From Bullera alba (lineage: Eukaryota > Basidiomycota > Tremellomycetes > Tremellales > Bulleraceae): a stretch of 64,000 nt of DNA. Both the position numbers and the translations under genes were made by a program. The stretch spans positions 1 through 64,000 of the forward strand of contig BCIX01000007.1 in NCBI GenBank assembly GCA_001600095.1, given 5' to 3'. The notes under the pieces were generated by a model. It was not told where the DNA came from and ran no database searches. It saw only the letters and a program-made list of their open reading frames with translations. Positions within the stretch are counted from its first letter, which is position 1. Every line of letters starts with the position of its first letter. Positions 20,641 to 32,582 of this stretch are shown in pieces.

Positions 20641-22496
20641 ATGGCGCTGCCCAAAGACAACTCTCAAGACATACCCGATGTTGTCGAACCGGTAGTCTTC
20701 AGCAACGCGTACGACAACCTGGTGTCGAGCTTGCTCGCTCAAGACCATACACCCTGGTACAAGAAGCCAAACCTGCGCCGGCTGTATTTTCTCTTCATCG
20801 GCAGCGTGCTCTGCGTCGAGACCACATCAGGATACGATGCCAGTGTGACAAACGGTCTCCAAGCCGTCCCTCGCTGGCAGTCTTGTGAGTTTCAGAGGCA
20901 CTGAGAGTCGAGTCCGATACTGACCTCCGTTCAGACTTTGACCGTCCACAGGGTACTGCTCTTGGACTCATCGGCTCAATGTACGCTTTGGGTGTGAGTC
21001 GAGTGTATCACTCTACCTCGAATATCTCACTCACTCCGGAATAGGCCATCGCCTCGGTTCCATTTGTGCCAACTATCGCCGACAGATTTGGGCGACGACG
21101 ATGCACTCAGCTCGGCTGTGTGATCATGTGTCTTGGTGCTGCATTGCGTGAGTAGATCAACCTGCGAGGGACGCAATGTCGGCGCTGACCTCAGCACAGA
21201 AACAGCAGCGCAGAACCGGGGCATGTTCATGGGTTCGAGAGTCATCATTGGTATCGGCATCACCCCTGCTATCGTCGGAGGATCCAACTTGATCAGCGGT
21301 GCGTCTCTTGTGGCTGGAAACATCAACGAGAATGCATAGCTAACAGATTGCAGAATTAGCGCATCCTAAAGAACGAGCTCGACTCGGCTCACTATTCAAC
21401 GCATTCTTCTTCACTGGCTCGTCTCTAGCCGCAATCATCACCATTGCCACCTTTCGCATGACCTCGGACTGGTCTTGGCGGATTCCCAGCTTGTTCCAGA
21501 TCGTTCCAGCGTCAATAACTCTGACGGTCATCAACTTCATACGTGAGTAGCTGGCCTGGACGATTAAGGACATAGACTTACTGCTATACAGCCGAATCTC
21601 CCCGTTGGCTTATCGCAAAGGGTCGCGAAGCCGAAGCGCTCGCTGTTCTGATCAAGTACCACGCCGAGGGGGATGCCGATTCGGAATTTGTTGCCGCCGA
21701 GTACGCCCAGATCAGACAGACCTTGTCGCTCGAAAGGGAGATCGCAAAGCAGAGTTGGTCGACGCTGTTGAAGACCAAAGGCAACAGACGACGTACTATG
21801 ATCGCTGCTTTCCTCGGTCTGGCTACTCAATGGTCTGGTAATGGTTTGATCAGCTACTACCTCTCGCCCATCTTGACCGACGTTGGTATCACCGACAGTC
21901 TCACCAAGCAGGCCATCAACCTCTCCGTGACCGTTTGGGGTCTCGTCACCGCCTTTACCATTGCCTTCTTCGCCACGCGGTTCCCCCGGAGGGTGGCCTA
22001 TCTTACCTGCACAATGTCGATTCTATGCGTCTTCGTCATTTGGACTGCCGCTTCTGCGCGCTACGCGGAGACTGGATCCAAATCATGGAGCGGCTTGGTC
22101 ATCGCACTCATCTTCCTATATCAGCCTTGTTACGCCGTCGCCTTCAACGCCCTCTCGTATGCCTACTTGCCCGAGCTGTTTCCTTACCAGATCCGGACCC
22201 GTGGTGCTTCGGTATTCCAATGGTTCTCTCGAGCTGGTCTCTTCCTCAACACCTTTGTCAACCCGATCGGTATGGCCAATGCTGGTTGGAAGTACCTCAC
22301 CTCGTACTGCGTGTTTGTCGCCTTTGAGATATGCTTCATCTACTTCGTCTTCCCAGAGACCGTCAACAAGTCGATCGAGGAGCTAGCATTCTTGTATGAG
22401 GATGATGTGCATCAGGAGCAGTCGAGAAGGGTAGCTGAGAATAGTGAGAAAGGCTTGGACCGGTTCAACGACCCTTCGTCGAACAAGGTGGAGTAG
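20641..22496 (+). CDS. MFS sugar-porter family transporter
   Basis: Six exons (20641-20884, 20935-20993, 21045-21147, 21200-21298, 21354-21542, 21592-22496), 532 aa, close to the usual 500-550 for fungal sugar porters. Twelve membrane segments are expected; the polar N-terminus (DNLVSSLLAQDHTPWYKKPNLRR) is cytosolic. Signature features: GYDASVTNGLQ in TM1, DRFGRRR in the TM2-3 loop, PESPRWLIAKGR after TM6 and PELFPYQIRTRG after TM10, ending FPETVNKSIEELA. The subgroup resembles lactose/cellobiose permeases (LAC12-like). It imports a sugar or sugar-acid-like substrate by proton symport. It is paired head-to-head with the class II aldolase gene, suggesting the import step of the same pathway. 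Confidence 0.92.
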
Positions 22497-24416
22497 GGTC
22501 AGGATTTTGTATGCTGCAAGCGCGATGTGAACTCTCTCTGTGTTCCTTAGGTCTCTTCTCTCATAGATGAATACGTGATCCGACAGACCGTGATAATAGA
22601 TACGGTCTTGAGGCACTGGCTCGACTGTATCGAGCGGCACTGATCTCTGGGCGAAGCATTCAGGACGGTGACTTCGTGTCTCGTGATTAATCTAGTGAGA
22701 CCCAACGAGATCAGTGTTTCTTCTTGTCGGCCAAGTCGCATAGCTTACGGGATCTCTTGTGGCTGATGAGGTGGGCAGAGCTCATGATGTGTGCCCTTGG
22801 CTCAGCCAGAGTCGATCTTGACCCAGTGGGACTTGGAATAATGCGACCCAGGTTGGCTCTGGGCGTATAACCCGCATCCAGTCTCAGTCTCAGTCCAATC
22901 TCAGTCTCATACGCAGCCACATGATAGCAACTTAGATTTTCGATGCTGACAGCCTAAGCAGATCACGTATGGTCGTGAATGTTGATATGCGATGCGAGAC
23001 CGGGTTGCGGTCGACGGCAGACGCTACTTGAAGTATTGATCGATAAGTTGCTGGTCGATAAGCGGGCGCTTGATTGAGGCAGTGATCGAGTGAGAAGTGA
23101 TAGCTTGATAGCTTGAATCAAAGCTTAATCCAGCTCATACTAGCTTCGTGCCGCGCGAGAGCTACGAGTCCGCCATGAGAGAGGTGTAGAGCCGATTGTA
23201 GGTCGGCTCGATCTCAGTATGCGCGACCCAGTAGTAATACCGTCGTGCAAGCCATATTCGTGCTAGTTGCTACTGCAGGTGTGGTTTGGGTGTGGTTAAT
23301 CAGCCGGTCGCGGAAGCTTGGAGCCTGCGGACATCACAAACTCTCCGCCATGTGACCTTCAGATTATGTAAGCTCGCGTGTCGCCCTCGCGCGTGATCGA
23401 GGATCGCTATGATGGCTTGCCAGTCAGAGCTGTTTGTGTTTCCGTCGTGCACGCCTCAAGGTATCGTCCTGTATCGTCCTTATCTTCTTCCCTATCTTGT
23501 CACACCTTGTGTCGCCGACCCACGGACCCGTTGAATGCCTAGCTCGATAACTGAAGGCCCCGAAATCGTCGATGATTCGAACGCCAACTTCATATCCTGC
23601 CGGATGCAAATCTCATGCAACGCGGATTCCCCAATGGCATGCCCGGTAGAGACCATGGACATGCACGGCGTGAGTCCATGTGACAGTCAGATTCTTACTC
23701 GGTCTCAGTGACAACGAACCCCTGACTCGCTCATCAAGCTGATTGGTTCTGAATGGATGTTTGTAAGCAACTTACCCGTACTTTATTGTGCGGTCAGCAA
23801 AGCTGCAAATACCGACCCGATGAGGCTGTTCTACTTGACGGACAATCCCCGGTGCCTTCATTAAACCCTTCCCGAAGGCGGAGTGTCCGAACAGGTCCGA
23901 ACAGGCTTCGCTTTGCTTCGCTAGACCGGAAAATGAGTGGGGAATCAGCAGATGGACCTGCCGGCTGTGTCTTATCTTTCATAGGAGTCTCAGCCGAGGT
24001 CAACATCCAGTCAGGGATAATCCAGCGTACAAGTAATGGAGGTACGTCGTCGCTCATCTGCTGGCCAATCATTGGGCGATGATGGTACGGAGACGTTATG
24101 GGAGAAGTCCCTGAGCCAGCGTCAAGCGGTCTCAACTGCTCTCCCAGATCGACGGCTTATCGCTCATGATGTCCTACAGAAGCTGAAAAGCCTACAGGCC
24201 AGCAGACCCCAAAAGGACGAGGAGAACCTGACCTTTGTCGTGGCGCTTCGTGGCGGAAACCATCAGGGGAGGATAGTGGAGGTACCTAGGTGGAGGTAAG
24301 TGGAGGTGTGCTGCACCTTGCTGCACTACTAATCTCTGTCCAGTCAGTGGGCGAGCTTCCCTTGGTTGCGGTCCCGCCAGAGATCCGCTTATCGCTGATA
24401 TGGATTTGTAGAAGCG
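22497..24416. other. Long intergenic region (about 1.9 kb)
   Basis: No gene could be supported. It contains short direct repeats: cagtct copies around 22876-22912, gtatcgtcc twice near 23461-23480 and gtccgaacag twice at about 23885-23905. It is the upstream region of the amidase gene. An 87-codon frame (24036-24299) has no support beyond an ATG. Confidence 0.4.
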
Positions 24417-24424
24417 TATAAATC
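24417..24424 (+). promoter_or_regulatory. TATA box of the amidase gene
   Basis: gtataaat about 65-70 bp before the ATG, the same spacing as the TATA boxes at the porter (20573) and TauD-type (32524) genes. Confidence 0.45.
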
Positions 24425-24487
24425 AACAACATCTGCACAGGATGGACAATCCCATTATCCCACTCGCCCCCTTTCCAGCTCACGACG

Positions 24488-26907
24488 ATGCTCGCCTCGC
24501 AGGTCTTCTCCATCCTTGCGATCCTCACCGTACCAGCCCTCGCCCAAACAGCCGGAAACGAGCAATACGCCTCGACATCGAGATCGTTGCTGAATCGAGT
24601 CACTGCCGGAAAACGTGCGGATATTGGTCCTCTCGACATAGCTCCGTCGTCCATCACCTTCAGTATTGGCGCAGACGACAATGTCAGGCAATTCCTCTCC
24701 CCCATCGGTCTCACGCACAAGAACCATACTCTCAAGGCCAACTGGGGTCTAGAGGGGTTCGTTGGAGAGACTCTGGCAGTCTCAGTGATCACTGTCAACG
24801 GCGAAGTGACTTGTGACACACTAGGCAGTAAGATCTCCTCTTACAGGTCCGTGGACGATGTTTGGGATGAGGTGAGTCATATGGGTAGGATAAGTGCTGA
24901 CGGCTTAGGCCTTTATGCAAGCTGTCGTCCTCCAGTCCAACGGATCGTACCATGTGGCATCCGATATTGCGGGCTGCCTCAACGGATGGGGAGGTAAACT
25001 CGTCATCAAGAGCGGTGATGCAACTTCGGACTTGAAAGACGTAGGCCTCGCCCACGTCGAGAGTGGTTTGGTGAGTGATCGATATGTGGCTAGACTGACT
25101 CTACTCCAGATTCCGCCAGGTCCCTACATCGCCAGAATTGGATCTTCAGTCACTCTGACCGAGGTCTATCGAGTCTACCGAGACGAGAACCAAGCCTTCA
25201 CCGGAGCTTTGATCCCCAATACCGACGGAACGTTCTCGGAGCTGTCTCTCAGTGTACCCGGCATGAACACGCTTTCCATCCCCGTCCCCTCTCGACTCTA
25301 CACCAGCGAGCTGTCCAACCCTCTACCGCTCGCGAATCGTAGAGTTGCTGTCAAGGACATTTTTGACATCGCCGGGCTCAAGACTGGTTGTGGTAACCGA
25401 GCTTACTTCAACACATACCCCGCAAGGACGGAACACTCTCACGCTGTGCAGAGACTGGTCGATCAGGTAAGTCGTGTGATTATAGTAAGAGAAGGGATTC
25501 TGACTTGTTCCAGGGTGCCATCCTCGTTGGTAAAGCAAAGACGTCGAGTTTCGCCAACGGAGAGAGTGCCACAGCCGGTAAGTACTGTCAAGCATCGTCC
25601 ACCGTATACTGTAGCTGACTCGCAAACAGACTGGGTCGATCAGATGTGTCCTTTCAACCCTCGAGCGGATGGATACCAACAACCGTCGTCGTCCTCATCC
25701 GGTCCCGGCGCAGCAATCGCTGCGTACGATTGGCTCGACAATACTATCGGCTCTGACACGTAAGCTCGTTTCGCAGAACCTGATTTGACGTCTTTGCTGA
25801 TCATACTATAGTGGATGTAGCATCCTGTGTCCTTCTAGCGCCCAAGGAGTCTACGGCATGAGACCTACCTGGGGTCGTCTTACACTTGAAGGTGTGATGC
25901 CAATGGCTCCCGTCATGGATACTGCCGGTTTCTTTGCTCGAGACGCGGCTCTGGGCCGGGATTTCTCAAAGGGATGGTATGGCGACCTCTTCGACAACTA
26001 CACCAGTTACCCAGACGTGAGTTCGTGCATCAGGTCGTCGGCTGACTTGCTAGACTCTTGTCTTCCCCGAGTCGGACTGGACATTCCCCACTGGATCCGA
26101 GGTCGAGCCAACCTTCACTGCTTTCCGTCAAGCGATCACCGACTTTATCAAACCTTCGACCATCGATAATCGAACATTCGAAGCTTTCTGGAACGATACT
26201 GGGTCATACGCCGCCAATGGAAACGAGTCTACCTCGACATTCCTCGCCAGTGTATGGGGCACCCTTGTCGATTACGGACAGTGGACGACTTTCGGCCTGC
26301 CATGGTTCAACGATTATGCTGCTCAGAACGATGGGCGAATTCCATTCGTCGCACCTTCGCCCAACATCAGATGGGGATACGGACGAGTCAATCTCACCGA
26401 GTCAGACTACACCGAAGCTATGCGCCGCAAAGAGGTCTACAAGAACTTTGTCATAGACAACGTCTTGGTTCCCGACGACACGACCTGCTCTAGAACCATC
26501 TATCTCGCCCCAGACAACACTGGTGGAACGAGCTACCGAGTGAGTTCCCCTTGATCGTCTATATGACTATCGCCAGCTGATCATCTCACTTAGAACATCT
26601 ACCGCAACCCTCCCGGCAATGGATTCTTCAGTACTGGCATGGAGTCGTTCATGGCTGGTAATCCCCAAATGATGATTCCAGTCGGTCAGACCCCGTACTA
26701 CTCGACGATCAGCAATCATACCGAATACATTCCCCTCACCGTGACGATGTACGCTGCTCCGGGCTGCGACTACATGCTGTGGGATCTCGCCGCAGACTTG
26801 CAGGTCAGTCCTGTGATCGGGGTACGCGAAGTAGTATACTGACTGCACTGTAGTCTGCTGGGATCCTCTCACCAGTCACGACGGGAAGAACTGGCTTCCC
26901 GCTGTAG
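24488..26907 (+). CDS. Secreted amidase-signature family protein
   Basis: Nine exons (24488-24871, 24909-25070, 25110-25466, 25514-25577, 25630-25759, 25812-26016, 26054-26539, 26594-26803, 26854-26907), 683 aa, phases all fit. Residues 1-20 (MLASQVFSILAILTVPALAQ) are a clear signal peptide. About 200 extra residues precede the amidase core, as in a fungal extracellular subgroup. Core: catalytic Lys264 in RVAVKDIFDIAG, the Ser-rich loop SSSSSGPGAA holding the cis-Ser, and GSDTGCSILCPSS holding the nucleophile Ser. The family usually has GSDTGGSIRxPA, so a Gly-to-Cys and an Arg-to-Leu change are visible. ILVGKAKTSSFANG and YGMRPTWGRL are typical flanks. Predicted to hydrolyse an amide outside the cell, releasing ammonia or an amine for uptake. 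Confidence 0.88.
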
Positions 26908-27681
26908 ACTGCCTTGGCCGTCGACACACTTGATGTGGGCCGTTGCATTCCAGCAGTGAGCCCGTCGGAGTGATATACCCGGATATAGAGCAAATAGATG
27001 GACGATACAGGATTGAGGACACTAGGGGAAATATAATCGCGAAATGCATCTATCCTCATCCGAATCGCTCTTCAATCTCCCTCGATACGATACTGACTTA
27101 TGAGACACAATTCACAGAGGTCAAAACGCTGTGAGTCTGCACCTGAAGGTTGAAGATTCACTCACATTGCTCCAGGCCGGTACTCAGAAGATCGACTTGA
27201 GATCGACGCCTCTGATTCCGAAAAGACCTCGGCGATCGCTGGCAGCTCGCTGGCCAATTTTCAAGCCTGATCTCTACTACCATTGACCTTGTTCCACCCA
27301 AGTGAGAGTCTGACATCGCCAGCTGACCTACAAATGGAGGCCAGACATCCGATATATACCCCAAACGCGTTTCAACTCTCCCTTGAGCGAAACCCCCGTC
27401 AGGAGTAGCACGAAACCCGCGAGATGCGGCCAGAAGTACGCTAGTCGACCTCCTCCTTTCTACACGATGTCATACCTCATGCTCACCCTCTAACGCGTTT
27501 CAGCATCGGTATGACGAAGAAGAGTTGTGATGAAAGGAGGTAGGCGATCGGTTCGGACGATCTTAGCGAGAGTCGACAAACCGTTGACCACCCCCCACGA
27601 GGCTATAAAGCAGAGCTCAAAATGGTACCAGCCCACTTCTCCCATACCGATTCACTTACCACTATCACCAATCTCAGAGAC
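26908..27681. other. Intergenic region with TATA box
   Basis: About 770 bp, mostly featureless. The element ctataaag at 27602-27609 lies about 75 bp before the ATG at 27682 and argues against the in-frame ATG at 27622, which is too close to it. Confidence 0.4.
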
Positions 27682-29191
27682 ATGTCCGATCGACACCAGC
27701 CTCTCAGAAAGCCTGTGATTCACCGAAGTAAATCTGGCGGATCAATCCACTCGTCTGATGATGACATTCATGAATATCGTCCCGGGAGCATACCGCCATA
27801 TAGACGACCTACAACTACCTCGACATCCAACAATTCACAGAGACCACCGCGAGACCGAACATACTATGCCACCGGGGGACCAGAGAAAGACCGTCCTGGG
27901 CGAACCTCAACTGGACGGGCCAACTTAGCCCCGACCGATGATTCCAGGGATTACAGAAGACGAAGCGCTTCCGGAGTCCCGGGTCGAGAGGATACCTCAG
28001 CGTCACAAAGCGGTGGTCGGGGACGCGGACGTGGTGGTCTAGAAGTCCCTCAGACCGGAACCCGACCGAGAGCCGCATCGACGGGAGACCATTACGACGA
28101 ATACATCTTTGGCGCCGAAGCCCCCCACTGCCACTCTGACAACGATAGTCCCGATAGCGACACCTACCACAAACAGCTGGTTAAGGTCCGCAGAGGTGAT
28201 CCTCTACCCTCAGCAGAGTCTCTATTGCGGAAGTATGTCCCCCAGGCTGTGACCTGCCCCATCAGAGACTCTGACGGGAATCAAACTGGTCTGATGGACT
28301 TTTGGAGCTGTGGTGATGAGACCGTGAGTGAGGCTACGACAGGGTGAAAGTACGACTTTGACTGATAGTCCACAGTGTACAGATTGCTTGTTTCCCTACA
28401 AGGAATCCGACTTCGGACAAGGTCTCGTGCCAGATGCAAGAGTCGAGCCTCGACCCAAAGTGGCTTTATGGAAGGTGTTTGCCGATGATCCAAATGCTCT
28501 TTCAATTTGGGCACAAAGATCTCTCACTACTCATCAAGGTCTGGCGCTGCATGCCCCTCGGTCGGAACGTCAATCTCAAGAGGTACAGGCGTACTTCAGA
28601 TCAAGACGAAGAAAAGCAATCGAGGATTATAATAAAACATCGGATGCGTTTCACCGCCACAACCAAGAGACGGGCAAGTTCTACGCTGACAGCGCCGCAG
28701 TGATCAGCACTTGTGGTGGTGAGTTAGCCAAGGGTATTCGAACTGTCAGTGAATTGGTCAACACTTCCTTCGAGGGAGTTGACATTGCACTACAATCTGC
28801 TGCCAACGCTCGAGATCCATCACCAGCAGTCAAAGCGCTGCAGAAAGTGTTTACGGCTCTCGGACAAGCTCGATCAACCCTTGACGGAATGCCGCCCCGG
28901 GCTATCATCATCGACGAAGCCAGTAAGATCACTCATTGCACAACTGCTCAATCGGAAATGTCTGCGTTGTTGGAAGATGAAGCGTATGAGGAGGGCTACC
29001 AGCGGGCAAAAGCTAAGTATGCGACACACCTTGTACCGCACAGTCGAAGAGGATCACGAGACACTTCCAGTCGCAACAACTCTGTTCGAGGACCCTCAAG
29101 TCAAGACCGCCCAAGCCGCTCGAGTGGAGACAGAGATGAGAGAAACAGCGGCAGTGGTAGCGGTACGAGAGATGCCTCGAGATATAGATGA
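27682..29191 (+). CDS. Hypothetical protein, low-complexity ends with a helical middle
   Basis: Not a family I recognise. Two exons (27682-28323, 28376-29191), 485 aa. The first 150 residues are disordered and rich in Arg, Ser, Gly and Pro (SGGRGRGRGGLEV). A central region has CPIRDSDGNQTGLMDFWSC followed across the intron by CTDCLFPYKESDF, a Cys cluster that could bind metal. Then comes a mostly helical stretch (SIWAQRSLTTHQGLALHAPR, YADSAAVISTCGGELAKGIR). The C-terminal 70 residues are again Ser/Arg-rich. The start at 27682 (MSDRHQPLRK) is preferred because of the TATA position. The ferric reductase on the other strand ends about 130 bp downstream. No signal peptide or membrane segment. Confidence 0.7.
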
Positions 29192-29325
29192 TTGTTGAAA
29201 GTAGTACGGTCCTCCACTTCCTTGACTTCTTGTTCATTCTTCTGTCAAACCCACACCTTATATATACACAGATGCATCATTGCTATAGACAGTTCCCCCA
29301 ATCCCACTTGTTCTGAACTCGTTCA

Positions 29326-31438
29326 TCACCAGGAGAACGCTTCCACTTTGAGCTCGATCTTCGCCCCTGTAGCCTTTGACACCCTCACGACCTCTTTTCT
29401 GACGTCGTCACACATACCAACAGGACCACACACCACGACGGCGATGAGACCAGATCCCCAACTGGCTACCTCTGCCTCGATGACTGACCCGACGTCGAAC
29501 CTAGAACCTATCTTGATATCCCTTTCGCAGACAGGGTGAAGGGAAGGCGTGATGTCGTTGACCAGAGCCGTCATTGGGGTTCTGACCGACCAGTAGAGCT
29601 TCGAGTTGATATGAGCGAAAGTGTAAGGTAAAGTTGCGGTGATACCGATACCGCCGGAGATGAGGACCAAACGATCGCAGCGGAGTAAGTTGGACGTGTT
29701 ATTGCCGTAAGGACCCTCCACTAGGGCGCGAACTGAACCGTGAGAGCAAGAGTTGAGAAGTCGACGAGTAAGACCGCTATGACCCTTGACGTAGAAGGTA
29801 ACACCGGTGCTGGGCAGAGCAACGGTGGACAAGGGTAGGTGATTTGACGAGCTTGCTTCAGAAGAGTCACCCGCCTTCTCGTCGTGCTCAACCGAGTGTC
29901 GTTGGAGGAGACGAGTCGGGATGACTGAGAACGGGTGGGATTGCCATGGAGTGTACTTGTTGACGAGGGGAAAGTATATGTAGGCGTGTTTGCCAGGTTG
30001 ACTATCCCACCTCACACCGTGGATGTCGACTCTGGTAATGACACCACCGAGGTCGGTGACTGTAGCGTTCAACCAGCCAGCCTTGGCGATACGCAATGCT
30101 CGAAGAACCCGGTCGAATGCCCAGACTGCGAATACCGCATACATCCAGAGGTGATAGCCCCATTGGTAGTCGAAGCGATAGATGAGGTGATACCAAGTGC
30201 CAGCGAGAATGAAGACGGCGAGGATGATGTGAAGTATGATGAAGATCTCGTAGTGGTATGATCGGAAGATGCTCTTGATACACATGACCGCACAAGCGAC
30301 GGTGGCGACGCAACCCCAGATCCAGTATGGTTGAACCAGATTCTCCTTGTACATGTCCATGTCGACGTAGACGGCGAGCTCACCGACCGAGTGGATGATA
30401 ACGTGTAGGGTGAATATACGAGCGATCCATCGGTGAAGAAGTAGGTAGGTCGAGTGATCCCAATTGGTGAGCCAGAGGAGAATGTTGTTCCGACCAGCGA
30501 ATAAGAAGACGAGGGGTGCTTCTGCCATGGCGATCACACCAGTCCTAGCAGAGACGTAGGATAGGATCTCCTGATATCGCGAGGTATACCACATGTTGGG
30601 TTGGATGCTGTGATATCCAACGGCAGTGAAGATGATATTGAGAATGATGAAGATGACGATGTACCAAGTCTGACCGAGGTTGGGTAGGTTGCAAATCGTC
30701 AGATGGACAGGTTTGGCCGGATAGATGAGGTATGGCTTGAGTTTGGTGATGATCGTGTGGGCGAAGGGTAGGTAGTATGCGAGTGTGGCTAGGATAGGGA
30801 TAGAGAAGCCGACGAGCAGGATGGCGAGACTAGCAGTCGTCAGCGGCGGACCATGTAGAGGTTTCGTATCTTGCTGCTCACCTGTACCTCGTGTGTCTCC
30901 CTTCTCCCGCCGCAAAGTTCTGCAAGGTGCGAAACTGATCGTAGTACTGGTTCTGAGGTACCAGCGCCGTCTCTTCCAGTTCCTCCTCGCTATTGTACTC
31001 CTCCGTCGGCACCGACTTGACCAAGTCTAGAGCCTGAGCCCAGGACCAAATGGGCGGAAGTGGGTCATTCACATCACCACCAGTAGCGACATTCTCCCAG
31101 AAGTGCTCGATGTCCGACTTGACGACACCATCCACCACGCAGGTCTGATTGATGCAGTAGGCCAGAGTCGAAAGGAATGGTTCGTTGTGCGAGCGACAGA
31201 AGGGAGTGACTTCGGTATCGTGACCATGTCGAGCCTGTAGGTGATCGGCGTGTGAGGCCGGACAGTCGAGCATGGCGCCGGCGATGACGGCTCGACAGGC
31301 GTAGGCGCATGCTGGCTCGTACATGTGGATAGAGATGCCAATGAAGGCGTGGACCTGAGCTACGCAGGCTAGAAGGGCAATTAGCGATTTGACCAACATC
31401 TCGAAAGGGATTGGTTTGGAGGGACTGGGTAGAAGCAT
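29326..31438 (-). CDS. Ferric reductase (FRE family, NADPH oxidase-like)
   Basis: Two exons (30882-31438, 29326-30829), about 686 aa. The N-terminus is an extracellular Cys-rich domain behind a signal peptide (MLVKSLIALLACVAQVHA). The second ATG (31399) starts that signal peptide cleanly, so the 13 residues before it may be untranslated. The membrane core has bis-heme His in LLHRWIARIFTLHVIIHS and SYHYEIFIILHIILAVF. The cytosolic part has the FAD motif HPFSVIP and NAD(P)H motifs SGGIGITATLPY and VVVCGPVGM. It reduces Fe(III) or Cu(II) at the plasma membrane for uptake. Two in-frame donors six bases apart (gtacag, then gtgagc) exist at the intron, so products could differ by two residues. Its iron link to the Fe(II) oxygenases nearby is only suggestive. 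Confidence 0.92.
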
Positions 31439-31579
31439 CAGATCTCCATTGAGCCTGTTATATGCATGAGGGGGTCGACGGGCTGCATCAGTATACTCAG
31501 TCGAGAATGCTCCGGACCAATCACGATGGTGGCAGACAAATGGCTCGTGGGAATGAGCCTTATACCGTTGTGAAGGTGT

Positions 31580-31876
31580 TCAGGAACGGCGTTGATCGAT
31601 AGTCGGATGGGCAGCGGCATTTCGCGATTGATCCTCTCGAAAGCGAGCCATTTGTTTCACCGACAGATCCATGGTTGAAGGTGTCCTTTGGTGGGACTTG
31701 GAGGGAGAGTATGTTGATCGAAGCCACCGCGGAGAAGATAGATCCTCTATGACAAAGGCGTTTCCAACCGTCTTGCCAATCATCCCGCCTATCGAAACTC
31801 GCCTTCGAACCTGCCCGGATGAGTATCCCCCTGGATGGTCTGAAAGGACTGAATCTGCGACTTCGGTAGCTAACAT
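31580..31876 (-). CDS. Possible small protein, hypothetical
   Basis: A 98-codon ATG frame (MLATEVADSVLSDHPGGYSS...) ending just upstream of the ferric reductase on the same strand. A TATATAAAG lies only about 10 bp before the ATG, too close for a normal promoter. No motif is recognised. It could equally be part of the ferric reductase 5' region. Confidence 0.2.
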   Translation of the reverse strand: MLATEVADSVLSDHPGGYSSGQVRRRVSIGGMIGKTVGNAFVIEDLSSPRWLRSTYSPSKSHQRTPSTMDLSVKQMARFREDQSRNAAAHPTIDQRRS

Positions 31877-32582
31877 GCCGAGCTTTATATATCGAAAGGT
31901 GAAGGTGGAGAGGCTGACTTCATACTGATCGACTTGACTCAGTTAGGTGAGCGTACATCTGTACAGCTTTGAGGTGGTGAGCTGCTGATCTCGTCCTAAC
32001 TCGTGTCTCTTTCGTCAAGCGCACCTCTTTTTGCCTCATCGGTGAAATATCTCCGATCGAGCCGTCTTGCTCATCGTTTTTGGCGACTGCAGACCGTTCA
32101 TCTCACGATCCCTCGCCAGTCCTCCTCAGCGACTCATGCCAGACTTCGGTACATAGCGCCTATGCTATTGCTCATGGCACAGAGTGCATCGTCGACATCA
32201 TCACTCACAATGGCGGCGTGCGGCTTTTCCCACTGCCAAGCACGGAGTGGCGGCAATGTCCGCCCCAAAGTGATGGCATCGAACGCGCCATCGATTGCCT
32301 ATAGATCACCAACGATGGTGTCAACGCACTCTACCACTGAGATCTCAAGCTGACAAACGCCTGGCGAGACCAGTGCCCGGCGCCATGTCGCCATTGATGC
32401 CATCGATGCACCCGCCGAGATCTGCTTGGTTCACCGGTGACCACCGGCAAGGCGCAATGTTTCGAGCTGCGCGAATTGGCTTGGGCACTTGCGAATCTGC
32501 TGGAGCTCACGCCGGGGAGCGAGAATATAAGACTGTACTATGTAGACGGCTGATCTCATAGAAACATCTCGCCACTACTACC
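31877..32582. promoter_or_regulatory. Promoter region of the TauD-type gene
   Basis: Contains tcaccggtgaccaccgg at 32431-32447, about 150 bp before the ATG. It is nearly identical to the element at 20411-20427. A TATA box (atataaga, about 32524) lies 59 bp before the ATG. The rest shows nothing recognisable. Confidence 0.5.

Noticed and set aside
24036..24299. 87-codon plus-strand frame upstream of the amidase
   Set aside because: An ATG and an open frame only; no codon pattern, motif or intron support.
32240..32345. Second tRNA-like stretch on the minus strand (CTCAGTGGTAGAGTGC ... GCGTTCGATGCC)
   Set aside because: Good A-box but no consistent anticodon or T stem; at most a decayed copy.
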